Assembly: GCF_958298935.1 (NCBI RefSeq)
Contig: NC_084929.1
Coordinates: forward strand, 2,604,001 to 2,668,000
DNA length: 64,000 nucleotides
Source: Phragmites australis
Taxonomy: Eukaryota; Streptophyta; Magnoliopsida; Poales; Poaceae
Direction: 5' to 3'
Shown: positions 23,601 through 34,610 of the stretch, in pieces
Position numbering within the stretch: the stretch's first letter is position 1
How the letters are laid out: every line of letters begins with the position of its first letter
Made by a program: the position numbers and the translations under genes
The notes under the pieces: model-generated
What the model was told of the DNA's origin: nothing
The model's database searches: none
The model's input: the letters and a program-made list of their open reading frames with translations, nothing else

Positions 23601-24395
23601 TTGCAACGATTGGAGGCTGAGCATATCGATTGGGTAAGGTTGTACAACATCTGCAGAGCGTAAATCTATTTGAATAGTCGTGTCCATGGTCATGGACATG
23701 CGAAGCATGACCCCATTTGATTAGACTCTGAGTGCGTGTGTCTTGATGAGTGTGTGTGGACTAGATATCCGTGTGGTGAAGTTTCTGGCTCAATCCGCCA
23801 GAAGCTGTGTGGTACTAGAGGTACACCAGATGTGATAATAGTGACTGTAAAGTGAGGTGTAGCCCCTCCTAGGACAAAAAAACCCAGATACAACTTGTTG
23901 CCTTATTTTGAACTATTCAAACTATTTTGAAGTCTTTAGTAGATGACACAATTAAATACCTGCACAAAATTGCTTTACGCTAAAGACCAAAACCATAAAG
24001 CCTTGCCCTTAAATTAGCCCATTATACATCTATCAACATTTTGAGGTAGTATAGGGCTTGCTGAGTACCTTCCGTACTCACTCTTGTTGTCATCCATATG
24101 AATAAGCCGATACCGACTTCGTCGGAGGTGATGCTGGGGATGAAGAGTAGTCTAAAGAGTCGCGTTCGCATCCTCGCTGCTTGTGGCTTGGGTTTTTGTT
24201 TTCTATTATGTTTTGTTTGCCGTTAGGCCAGGTTTGTTATATACAATATGGTTTGTAACTTTTTGTACTCAGAACTTTAATAATTATGTACGAAATTTAA
24301 CTGTGATACTATAATTATTATACTATACGTATTAGCTATTTAATCCAAATACTGCTATAAGAGACACAAGAGATCCCGATAACAGAGGTCTTACA
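20680..24395 (+). repeat. Solo LTR, 3,716 bp, with 5-bp target duplication
   Basis: Starts TGTAACATCCTGAG and ends GGTCTTACA. It is flanked on both sides by ACAAC (20675-20679 and 24396-24400), an exact 5-bp duplication. The TGTAACATCC start and the internal TACTCAC-type phrases resemble grass Gypsy LTRs. A TATA box (TATAAATAG at 21630-21638) lies in a GC-rich promoter-like segment. The many frames at 21.1-22.3 kb are GC-rich LTR sequence and not genes. No internal gag or pol is adjacent, so this is a solo LTR left by LTR-LTR recombination. Confidence 0.85.
21630..21638 (+). promoter_or_regulatory. TATA box of the solo LTR
   Basis: TATAAATAG preceded by a C/T-rich stretch inside the LTR. Transcription would start around 21660 and run rightward. 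Confidence 0.6.
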
Positions 24396-24400
24396 ACAAC

Positions 24401-25489
24401 TCTCTTCAAAGTTTACTAGGAATATGCAAGGAATTGCAACACCCCTTACAAAATTCCATAGGAGTTCTATGACACCCCAAAACAAGTGCTACTTGTAATA
24501 AACCTCAATTAGTTACATGCATAAAAGGAAAGATGTACCCTAAAAGAGGAAAAGCGTGACAAACATCACAGAGGATCTCAACAAATTGAAAAGGAATACT
24601 CCAAACTAAGGACTCCTTTCCAATAGAGGAAAATTGATGGAAAAACTAGGATTCTGATTCCTATAGACCCGGTTGCTATAGCTTCCTTTGGTTCATTCGA
24701 ATCACTCATAGGAAAATTGAAGCATTTCCTCTCGATTCTATATGAAAACCATAGGGAAAAAATAATCGTTTCAAACCTCATTGGAATTTCATATGAACTA
24801 AGAATGAGAGCATGCGATGGACTTAACAATCGCCCTGGTTCCCAAATCAAGCTGCTACTCATTGCCTATCGCTGAATTTTGTGTGTGTGTATCTGGGTAA
24901 AAATTGTTTATCTGAGTAACCTCTTTTATGTCGTCTTGCTATGATTTACTGCATATAGCCACTTTTTATAAACCACTTAGCTTTTAGTGGCTTCTGGTTA
25001 TAAATTATGCCTACTAGATGTGGTATGGTAGAAGTACAATACATAGTAACAATATATAGAAAAAAAACAAGTCATCATAGGTTAATCTAACTGTCAAACC
25101 GCCATCTAACGTACAAAATGCACATAAAAAGGGGACGATGCAAAATCAGAAAATATAAAGAGGGTCGACAATGCACAACAGAAAAAAATTATAGCTTGTA
25201 ATACTTACGTTTTACATTTATTCACCAAACAGTATGTGCAACAATGTGCAGGGTGAATCCTAGTTTCGTCTCAATGCACATTCAATTGTTGTAGTGTTGG
25301 TTTGACTACAGAAAATTTACTATAAACTTAAAAGTGACATTAATGAAGATTATTTTAATATAATACATACCGTGTTCAAAAAATTGTTATTTTAGGCAAC
25401 TTATGAATTCCATCCGGGTTGGCGTTCCATTTTTCTTATTGGAATGAAACGTTCGGTACCGGTCGTTCGGTGTACCATTCTAAAATATA
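24401..25489. other. Repeat-like intergenic stretch
   Basis: At about 24420-24870 there are repeated phrases of the GGAATTCCATAGGAGTTC/AGGATTCTGATTCCTATAG style, typical of high-copy grass DNA transposon sequence. No complete ends were found and no gene is recognised. Confidence 0.35.
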
Positions 25490-25689
25490 CTCTCTCCAGT
25501 TATAAAAGAGTGTCGTTTTGAATATCGATATAGCAATGTTATAATATTTTGAAACTATTTTTCAAGACAACACTAGTTATGCTATTTTTAAAAGTCAAAT
25601 CGAAATATTCAATGAGGTATTTATGATCAAAATTTATAACTGTTGACTCTGTGTAACCTAAAATGACACTCTTTTATAACTTGATGGAG
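25490..25689. mobile_element. Stowaway MITE, 200 bp
   Basis: The terminal inverted repeats CTCTCTCCAGTTATAAAAGA... and (right end reversed) CTCCATCAAGTTATAAAAGA... both continue GTGTC-TTTT. The element is flanked by TA on both sides (25488-25489 and 25690-25691). Length, TIR style and TA target fit the Stowaway (Tc1/mariner) group. Confidence 0.85.
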
Positions 25690-26291
25690 TAATAAAATAA
25701 TATATAAATACATAATATGTTTTATTGTGCAAAAAATGCATAGTAAACACATGTTTTATTCATCAAACATACATATAAATTATATTTCTTGTATAAAAGT
25801 ACTTTAATATAAAATTTAGTCTAACTAAACCTCACTTCATGCCATGCATTTGTCCTTATTCTCTAGTGTAATGGAATGTGACATGCCAGCTATTGCGGTC
25901 ATTTTGGATGGATCCCGGACGGAATAAGCGAAATGAAGTGGAACGACGAGCGAAATGGAACGCGAGACTTTGCCATACCGGAATGGAATTGATAAGTATG
26001 AGTTTAGAGCCTCAAATGGAATTCATTTTGTTGTTTGTGTACTTGCTGTAAAAAATAAAATAAGAACTCTTAAAAAGAAATCACTACATAGAAAAATAAA
26101 CTCTAAATGTGCACCAAAACTGTTTTTTTTTCCTTCCCGTTTGAACGTTTATTCCTTTCCCATTTGGATAGCAGAAAGAAAATAGAGAAAACCTCTGCTC
26201 GTTGAGCCGTTTGGCTGCGTCTCTCCACCCACGAGAGAAACCCTAATCCTCCTCCCCTCTTCTCTCCTCTCCCCTCGAAGCCGCCACCGCC
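25690..26291. other. Upstream region of the PHD-like gene
   Basis: AT-rich to about 25900, then GGAACGAC/GAAATGGAACG repeats (25930-25990). These mirror ATTCCATCCGG...GTTCC at 25400-25460, suggesting that the Stowaway sits inside an older inverted-ended element. The 5' leader of the downstream gene, CT-rich with CCACCACGAG-like steps, probably starts around 26200. Confidence 0.4.
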
Positions 26292-27233
26292 ATGACGCCT
26301 CCCTTCCGCCCGTCCCCCTCCGCCCCTCGCGGCTGCGGCGGCGACCGCTGCGCCTCCGGCCGCGACGCGTGGCCCCTCCACCACGTCCGCCACGAGGGCG
26401 TCTTCTGCCGCCTCTGCTCCTCCTGCGTCCTCCTCTACCACCCCGCCGCCTTCTGCTCCGCCTGCCTGCTCCTCCTCTCCCCCGACGCCGCCGCCACCGA
26501 GGAGCCCCGGCTCGACCCCGCCCTCGCCCCGCCCGGCCCCACCGCCGCCTGCACCGACTGCGGCCTCTCCGTCGCGCACCACTCCTGCGTCCCGGACCCC
26601 GCCTCCTTCGTCTGCCCGCCCTGCGCCGCCGCCACCGAGGCCAGGCCCTTCTCCTTCTCGCCCGCGCCCCCGGGGGGCGGCCGCCGCGCGCTGGACGAGC
26701 GCGCCGCGCGGGTCCTCCTCGTCGCGGCGCGCATCGCGCACGAGTCCGTCGGGCGCGCCGCGGCCGCCGCCCGCGAGGAGGCCGAGCGCCGCGTCGCGGA
26801 GGCTGCCGCGGCTCGGAAGCGCTCGCGCGAGATGCTCGACGCGGCGTTCCGCGCGCTGGAGGCGGAGGCCAGGGACGCCAAGAAGCCCGCGGGGGCCCAG
26901 CCGCCCAAGAAGAAGACCCCGAAGAGCAACGAGGCGAACAGGGACAGGGACAAGCTGCTCAAGCTCAACGCCATGCAGCAGCCTGCACTGGCATTCGCCG
27001 CGGCCGCCGCCGCTGCAGCAGCAGCGAGCTCGATGCCATTGCCGACGCCATCATCATCATCCAGGGAGGACAAGAAGTCGGTGAAACAGGAGGCGCACGG
27101 TGAGCCAACACGCACCAAATCACTGCAAATGGTCAGCCAATTCGTTACTCTGTACAATGATTGCTGTGAAATTCTTGCAGGTTCAGCGCCGAGAGACGAT
27201 CGTGCGCCACTGTTTGGGACCTTGCAGTCGTGA
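26292..27233 (+). CDS. Cys-rich PHD-like zinc-binding protein (plant-specific, unknown role)
   Basis: The start ATG sits in GCCACCGCCATGACG, a strong plant context. The N-terminus carries two Cys-rich half modules: C15, C20, C39-x2-C42-x2-C45 and C55-x2-C58, then C87-x2-C90-x5-HH-x-C99-x8-C108-x2-C111, resembling a split PHD/zinc-ribbon fold. Residues about 135-200 form an Ala/Arg/Glu-rich helix, probably coiled coil. A Lys-rich patch (PPKKKTPKSN) is a likely nuclear signal, and an Ala tract follows near residue 235. GT-AG borders at 27100 and 27180 define an 81-bp intron that is in frame and lacks a stop. Spliced and unspliced forms encode 286 and 313 aa with the same end (APLFGTLQS). The first exon is extremely GC-rich, as in many grass genes. 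The gene is convergent with the release factor gene. I do not recognise the precise family and infer a nuclear or chromatin role only weakly. Confidence 0.8.
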   Translation: MTPPFRPSPSAPRGCGGDRCASGRDAWPLHHVRHEGVFCRLCSSCVLLYHPAAFCSACLLLLSPDAAATEEPRLDPALAPPGPTAACTDCGLSVAHHSCVPDPASFVCPPCAAATEARPFSFSPAPPGGGRRALDERAARVLLVAARIAHESVGRAAAAAREEAERRVAEAAAARKRSREMLDAAFRALEAEARDAKKPAGAQPPKKKTPKSNEANRDRDKLLKLNAMQQPALAFAAAAAAAAAASSMPLPTPSSSSREDKKSVKQEAHGEPTRTKSLQMVSQFVTLYNDCCEILAGSAPRDDRAPLFGTLQS

Positions 27234-27976
27234 GATTGGGGGTGTTGTGATCTGCTTCTTCCGTTCCATTGCGCTTCTGTGCAGCTAAGCAATCTGAGGA
27301 ACTGCAGCTTCAGGGGTGATAGTCGTAGTGCAGAGTGCTGGAATCCCAATTGTGGAGTCCTCATCGTAAATTCTAGTCTTGACACGCTAGATGATCCTTC
27401 CATCTCATGTAGCTGGTTTGAACCCTGTGTTCCGATTTGTTATAAATATTTTGTTGGTGGATGAATGTTGCGCAATCAAATGCAACCAGGTGTTCCAACT
27501 TCCCAATTTGTGTCTCTGATGGCTCCGGTTCTTTTATGAAAAGAGCTAGATTGAGATGCCAGTCGTTGCTAGAAAATTGTAGAAAGAGATTCGCGAACAA
27601 GAGGACATGTAAAAGAAAATATTACAAGAGGACGCGTAAGATGTTACAATGAAGATCTCCGACGAAACTCAACTTCTAAACCAATTAACCACAAATAAAT
27701 TGGGGTGCAACGAATCAATAAAAGATTAGAAAAAAAATGTCAGCACCACTGCAGTTTGGAAAGAATTGAATGAGCAAAAGTGGGCTACTACAAGCCTACA
27801 TTAAAATTCTGAATCATGCCAAACTATATATTCAAAAACAAGGAAATACAATGTATAAGCAAATCCGGAAGTTCATCTTGTCGTCGCTGGTGCGGTGCTA
27901 TGCATGGTTCCTCGGTCTCCTTTTCTATTTTGTTAGTGACATGGTTCATTGTTGCAGTGGTTCATCAAATTGGCTG
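27234..27976. other. Convergent 3' regions
   Basis: 3' untranslated sequence of the PHD-like gene (plus) and of the release factor gene (minus) meet here. AATAAA-like signals occur near 27715 (CAATCAATAAAAG). No further coding evidence. Confidence 0.5.
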
Positions 27977-30516
27977 TTATGCGGTAAATGAAGCAATCGC
28001 GTCCATCTCCTCTTGAAGCAGGAGTGCGTCGATGAATACATCCAGGCTCTCCCCCTCCATAACATCTGCTATGGAGTGGTGTGTGATTCCAACACGATGA
28101 TCGGTGACACGGCCCTGTGGAAAGTTGTATGTTCTGATTCGCTCAGACCTGTCACCACTTCCAATCTGCTAGCAAGTTAGGTCATAACTTCAGTAGTCAT
28201 ATGTGACTCAGAAATTTGGATGCTAAGGTACCTGCTCTGATCGAAGCTTTGAACGGTCCATGTGGAGCCTATGCCTTTCCATTTCATACAGTCGTGCTCG
28301 GAGAACTTTGAGAGCTTTGGCCTTGTTCTATAGAGACAGTAAAATACAACAATAGCATATTAAATTTCTTTGTAATAGACTGGACTGGCATGGGCTCAGT
28401 TCATTGGAAGTGAAAGCAATGAAAAAAAAAATCAAATACAACATACACTACTTTCCTGGATGTAAAGGGAAAAAGCTACAGCAAAGACACTACATTAGCA
28501 TGAGCACACAAAATTTCTTTCATGATGCTTGTAAAACAGAAACCCTTTACCATGTGCTGTGATCTCTCGTCTTGGATTGCAACCACTGTTCCGGTTGGAA
28601 CATGAGTTATCCTAACAGCACTATCAGTCGTATTGACAGATTGACCTCCAGATCCACCTGATCTGTAGGTATCAATTCTCAAGTCCTCATTCCGCAGTTG
28701 GATATCAACCTTCATTTCCCAAGAAAGCGATTATACAACTATTAGTGATGCCAACATGCCATAGATTGCACAGATGATCGGAATCTATGGAAAACAAATG
28801 CGAGCAATCAAATGCTATATCCAATTCCAACCTCATCAGCTTGAGGAAGAACAGCAACTGATACAGCACTAGTGTGCACCCGTCCAGATTTCTCGGTCAC
28901 TGGGACTCTCTGCCATGCTTGGGGGTTAGGTCAAATAATAGTCCAAGTAGGTAAATGTGATTTATATGATAACCATGACTCATTGTTGTACCTGAACTCT
29001 ATGAATGCCACTCTCAAACTTTAGTTTGCCATACGCCCCAGTACCTAATATAGTTCCACTAGCTTCCTTCATACAAATGAATAATGATAGAAAATGTATG
29101 AATTAGGAGTTTGGGGAGAGCTTCGAAGTCTAAAAATTGTCACAACATTTATGCTACAGTGAAAAATCCATGTGCAGATATACAAACAAAAGTTGCGAAA
29201 CACTGACATAGGTTGTACCTTGTATCCTTTCAAGGCAGACTCCATTATGTCAATAACATCAAATTTCCACCCATTGTTCTGGGCATATTTCTCATACCTA
29301 TAACATAGACAGATCTGAGTTTTAGCTACACAGATTGAGGATCAGACATTTTGATCCATAGCAACGTCATCAAGGAAATTAAAACCTACATTTTGAATAT
29401 ATCCATTGCAAACAAAGATGCCTCTTCTCCTCCAGTTCCTGCAATATCATATCATCGTCAATCGCCTGATGCCCAATAACAGAGTAAAACTGGAAGAATG
29501 AATTGTGCACATGAATGTACAGGACAAGCTCTGGCTCACCTGCCCGAACCTCCAATATACAATCCCTCTCATCAGCTTCGTCTTTTGGAAGCAACGATTT
29601 GAACAGATCATGCTGCAATCGTTTCTCCTCCTCGACAGCCTCAAGTAGCTCCTCAGCTGCCATCTCACGCATGTCTTTCTCTTCACGGGCGTTTGTTACC
29701 AAAGATTTCAAACCCCTAATTTCCTAGAAACAAATATGAGCCTCCTCTGAACCCTTCATAGTTCATACAATAGGTTGCAGCCTATAAAAATGTAACCTGA
29801 TTAGTACCTCCCGTTTCGACCTCAGCTCTTTGATCAACTCCATCGTGCTCTCCAGCTTGCGGAACTCCTTGTTAGCTCTCGAGTACTCTGCCGGCGAGGC
29901 GGCTGGCTGTCATCATTAACACCAACTCACATCAAGGCTATTGCAGCGAGGCTATCTTAATTCTTACACAATGATAAATTATGCCATTATTGTCCATACT
30001 TTGAAGCATCAAAGAGGAGCTTGCCCATCCGAAATTACCTGGTTGATTTGCTCCTGGAGGTATGCGCTCCTCTGCTCGATCAACTTCATTCTCTGCTCGA
30101 TCAACTTCATTCTCTGCTCCATGATCCCCACCAGGTTCGCGGGCAGCTCCGGGCTCATCTCTGATGCAAAGTAAGGGGACTAAACGAAATTTCGAGGGAG
30201 TTTCTCTTCTCGCAGAAGCTCAAATGTTACAGGAATTTTTTTTTAAAAAAAGGAGGCAACTTTCGAAGAGATCACAAAAGCCACAATCGTATTACGGCGC
30301 GCGAACCCACGGCTGAAGGAGCAGAGGAAGCGAAGATGGAGCAAGGACGATGAGAGCAGAGGAGAGGTGCTCACCGGCGGTGGAGTAGAGCCGGGGTGGA
30401 GGGAAAGGACGCCTCCAGGCGGCCGGAGACGACGCGGGCGCGGCGGCCGGGAAGTGGTGGAGCCGCCGGAGTGCGGCGAGGGCGCCGCCGCCGCATCGGC
30501 GTAGGCGATGCAGCAT
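27977..30516 (-). CDS. Peptide chain release factor 1, organellar (mitochondrial type)
   Basis: Recognises UAA/UAG stop codons on the organelle ribosome and releases the peptide. Eleven exons join in one frame to 423 aa: 30516-30375, 30160-30039, 29906-29808, 29723-29540, 29438-29390, 29297-29219, 29066-28992, 28909-28832, 28709-28551, 28327-28232 and 28165-27977, all with GT-AG borders. Residues 1-47 are Arg/Ala/Pro-rich without acidic residues, a transit peptide. The class I motif [13 protein letters not shown] is present. The codon-reading tripeptide is P-V-T (253-255), the RF1 style and not the SPF of RF2. The catalytic GGQ is at 297-299 within [17 protein letters not shown]. The C-terminus carries the usual [13 protein letters not shown] favour mitochondrial over plastid from the [13 protein letters not shown] context. 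An in-frame 21-bp duplication is noted separately. No break was found. Confidence 0.92.
30051..30120 (-). repeat. In-frame 21-bp tandem repeat in the release factor gene
   Basis: In exon 2 the unit encoding MKLIEQR occurs twice in a row ([18 protein letters not shown]), with two identical DNA copies containing GCTCGATCAACTTCATTCTC and a third partial match before them. It lengthens a predicted N-terminal helix by seven residues. Confidence 0.85.
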
Positions 30517-30998
30517 CGCGGCTGCTGCGGCGGCGGAAGTGCGAACCTACTGCTGCTTGCCTTCAGCTTCGGGCCCTTCGGGTTTAGCTGCGGAACACGC
30601 CTTTGACACTATAGTGACGTACTATACATTATCCGCCTTCCGACTGTGCTTGCATGTTCTCATTAAATCCGTTTTTCTAACAACATTTACGCAACTCTTT
30701 CGGGCCTGGCTTCTGAAACAGAAAGGGCTCTGCTAATTTGCTTGTAAATCTAGAACAAATTCATTCACTCGATGGTGGATTAGGAGAATTTGGCGATGGA
30801 TAAACGAGGCAACGAAAACAACCAATTTCTTAGATTTCACATTCTGTTTTACATCGGTGACTGATAATTATTTTACACTGCATGATCCTACACTCTTATC
30901 TTCTCCACTCATTTCTGACGAATTGTGATACTACAATCGTCCCCAAGCTTCGTCTTCCCTAAGCTTGCACCCTAGATCACGGCTGGGGACAGCGTCCG
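30517..30998. other. Intergenic: release factor promoter side and CIPK 3' side
   Basis: Upstream region of the release factor gene (minus), with its leader starting above 30516, and downstream region of the CIPK locus. No independent gene is visible. Confidence 0.5.
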
Positions 30999-33477
30999 TC
31001 ACAATGCAACCAGAGGCGTTGCGGATCGGTTGTCCAAGCTTGCAAGAGCAAGATCATCGTCGACCGACCGTGGCCCGAAGATCTGCTCCATCTTGAGCAC
31101 ACCCAGGTCACTGCAGAAGTGCAGATCCTCTCACAGAGCTGCAAACACATTTCAAAAGGCAACGTCACTCAGTCACCAGCATTGCAGAAGTGCAGTTGTG
31201 AATCTTCCTCAGTTACAGTGAAGCCATAGCGGTGAAAATTGCAGCTGCTAACTGCAGTTTTTACCTGTCTGTACACTGCAGGGTCTCCATGGGACTTCTT
31301 AAGCTCTACAACGTACAAAGAGGGGCCAAGCTCAAACACCTGAGATCACAAACATCACACCACTTCATTATTAGCCGATCTCCATTTGTCGCAGCGTTGT
31401 ACCGAAAAGGGGGCTCGGTTCGTCGAATTTGACCTCGGCGCAGACCAGAAATGACGCAGGGTTGCTAGGATTCTTTGATCTGTTGCAGTTTCGCATCACT
31501 TTGAGCTGAAAAATCACATGCACGTCGTCGTTAGTTTCTTGAAAATGTTGATAGCAGTGAGCTGAAATCACAGACCTTGCTATGCCCCCTATGAACTTGG
31601 AAACCCAACTGACTAGCAGAGCTCTCGATCTTGTCGAACAAATCCTTGGGTGGATGTGTTGATGTGAACCTGATCTTCCGTTGGGACAATTCCTGCAACA
31701 AGTCAACATAATTATTAGATGTTCATGGTGGCAAAATTCAGTGTGTTTATCGTTATGATTTTGTGCTGCTAATTACATTGTGGTGATGGAAACTGATTTT
31801 TTGGTCAGCCTTTCAGGTCAAACCATTTTCAGTAAGGCGATGATTTTTCTGAAAGGAAATTTCCGAAAGATGCTTTACATACCTCTTCCTCGAAAAACCC
31901 TGAAAGATCAAGGGATGATGCCATTCCAATCAACTGAAACGCGTTGATCTGATGAGTCGTCTTATCGCCCGGCGCTTCGTTGATTTCCTTCAGGAAAGAA
32001 CAAAGGAAACCAAAATTTGTCAATCAGTGGCTACAACTATGAAACGATCTACGTCTATTTGCCGGGTACAGATAGATTCCGACACTTTACCAAACAGTCT
32101 GTTCATCTGCCTATACCTCTTTGTCATATGGAAGAGCTGCATCAAGCTGTGCATCTTCATCGTCATTGTCATATGGAACAACAGGAACATGTGCTTTGAT
32201 TCCTGCCATGTCGATCCTCTTCATCGGATTGGGTTCAAGAATCCTCTGAAGAAGATTTTGTGCACTGGGTGAAAGCCACCTTGGAATCTGAGTGTCACCT
32301 CTGAAAATCTAGAACCAGCCGGGCAAAACTAATTACTGAAAGTGGCCTCAGAGATCTACTAGAAAAGAATTCTGCATATTACTGAATGAGTACCTTCTGA
32401 TAAAGAACAACAATATTTCGGTCATCGAACGGAAGTTATCCCACGGGCATTATATAAAGAATTACTCCACAAGACCAGATATCTGACAAGGATCCATCGT
32501 AACCTCTATTCTGCAGAACCTGCAGGCATTCAGTACAAGAATCAGCAACTGCACAACAGAAGAAATTGGTTAGTCCGAAAGCATTTTCTATTGTCGGTCT
32601 TTTACCTCAGGGGCAATATAATTGGGGCTACCACATGTTGTATGCAGCAATCCATCATTCTGAAAGTTACAGGTCATAGAATGAAATGAACGATCAGGTT
32701 AAGGAAATCATTTAAAACAGTCCAACTCAACAGATTATTCCATCATACCCCGAGATGTTGTGGTAAAGCACTGAGACCAAAATCAGAGATCTTGATATTG
32801 CCTTTTCGGTCAACAAGAACGTTTTCAGGCTGTAACAGTGGAACAGGTAAGGAAACTGGTGCTTGCTATGTACATGACCCATGGAAAAATATCGATAGGA
32901 ACGGATTGTAGAAAAATGAGAAACATTTCTACCTTGAGGTCTCTATGGTAGACGCCCTTTTCATGGCAATAGCTCACACAATCAATTAGCTGCTGAAAAA
33001 GCCTCCTTCCTTCTTCTTCAGAGAGTTTTCCCTTTATAGCCTTTTCAATTGCAGTAACGAAAGCAACATGGGGCATTACAAGCCAAACTAACAGTATCTA
33101 GCAAGAAATTCATTCTGCAGAAAAGGAGTACAAAGGATTGCTGACAGAAAAGAGTTCCATGGGCTTACAATCTTGTCGAACAGTTCACCTCCATTGACAA
33201 ACTCAAGCACCATGTAAATCTTCGTTTTGCTAGCAGCAACCTGAATCAGGAGCCAAATCCCATGATTAAGAACAAGCATCCTTTCAACAGCTTATATGAC
33301 CAAATAATAGCTTCAATGAAATAGATATGTGGACCAGGAGACCCCGTAATTTTGTGGGATTATTTCTTTTTCACAGAAACAAAAACCAGCTCATGAATAG
33401 GATGAGCACGGAGTAACTGCTAGTCGGCATTGAATGCAGTCACTGATAGCAACCACACATATAGCTTTAGGTCCTGA

Positions 33478-33653
33478 CAGGGGCGGATCCAGGGCCCGTG
33501 CTGGGGGGCTGCAGCACGGGCCCAGCCCAGGAAACCAGAAGAAGATAGAGAAAATTTTTGAAAAAATTTATCATTTCAGCTCACAAACCATGAATTTAGT
33601 CCAATAGCAAGAGGCCCAGCACCCCCCTTGGCATTGGGCTGGATCCGCCCCTG
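33478..33653. mobile_element. hAT-type MITE in CIPK intron 2, 176 bp
   Basis: The inverted ends CAGGGGCGGATCCAG... and ...CTGGATCCGCCCCTG are perfect over 15 bp. The flanking 8-mers GGTCCTGA and GACCCTGA (33470-33477 and 33654-33661) match at 6 of 8 positions, as for hAT elements. Internal GGGCCCAGCCC runs mirror each other. Confidence 0.8.
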
Positions 33654-34129
33654 GACCCTGATTAGCAGACCTCGAGCTCTAATAATTTTTAGAGTCGATT
33701 ATTTTCCATTTAAAAAATTTGTAGAGCTAGAGTTATAGATACGTATTTAAGGTAAGCCATTATATTCCTATTTTTAAAAAAAATTAAAATTTAAACCACT
33801 TAATTTTAACATACAATCTCAAATTTTGATACTAATAAAGCTGCAACTCTGCCATCTTAGCATATACGAGCGCGTGGGTCCCATAGACCAGAGGCATCCG
33901 GTTCCGTGGTCCCGCAAATAATTGGTGGACCCAGCACAAGACGACATGGCACGCCGAATCCACATAGCCATCTTTACATGGCTGGAACGTAGAACCTATA
34001 ATTAAAGCGACGTGATGCCACGGGCCCACCAGCCTGCCTCTGCGGGTTGGGGAAGACCGGAAGTGTACAGAGCAATAACAGTGCCCGGTGGATCTACTCC
34101 ACAATCCACACCGCACAATCTATCGCTAG

Positions 34130-34610
34130 TACTTACCTTAATTCTTTTTTATTTATTCTTATTAATTTTTCACGGTCTTTAAGGTATCTTTGAACTCTAG
34201 TAGACGTATTTTTTTACTAGATCTTTGAAGTTAGATTTTGACTAATTTTTTTTTATAAAATATATTATTTATAGCTACAAAACTTGTATAGTATGAAATT
34301 ATTTTGAATTGTGAATCTAATTATATAATTTTTATACACTATGCATTCTTATAATTTGATTTAATGTTAGTCAAAATATATAAAATTTGATTTTTTTTTA
34401 AAAATACGTCTATTATTTCTGAACGAAATGTATTACTTTTCATAACATTATATAAATATATACTAATAAATTATACTTTTACAAAAAATTTGTAAAAACA
34501 AATCTAGTCTTATAATTTTATATAACCAATCTTGATAGCTTCAGATATATTTGTGGTCAAATTTTTTAAAAAAATAAATATGATAAATAAAAAAGAACAG
34601 AGATAGTATT
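34130..34610. mobile_element. AT-rich MITE-like insertion in CIPK intron 2
   Basis: The left side TACTTACCTTAATTCTTTTT-TATTTATTC and the reversed right side TACTATCTCTGTTCTTTTTT-ATTTATCAT are similar. An inner pair GACGTATTTTTTTACTAGAT and AAAAATACGTC is also inverted. This is consistent with a Stowaway-like MITE with another nested inside. The exact ends are uncertain. Confidence 0.4.

Noticed and set aside
25400..25990. Larger inverted-ended element around the Stowaway (GTTCCATTT/AAATGGAAC words)
   Set aside because: Similarity is limited to short words. No target duplication was found, so it is only mentioned in the upstream-region entry.
26435..27403. 322-codon minus-strand frame opposite the PHD-like gene
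   Set aside because: It is the antisense shadow of a GC-rich exon. It has no Kozak-like start, no domain, and Ala/Arg/Ser composition typical of shadows.
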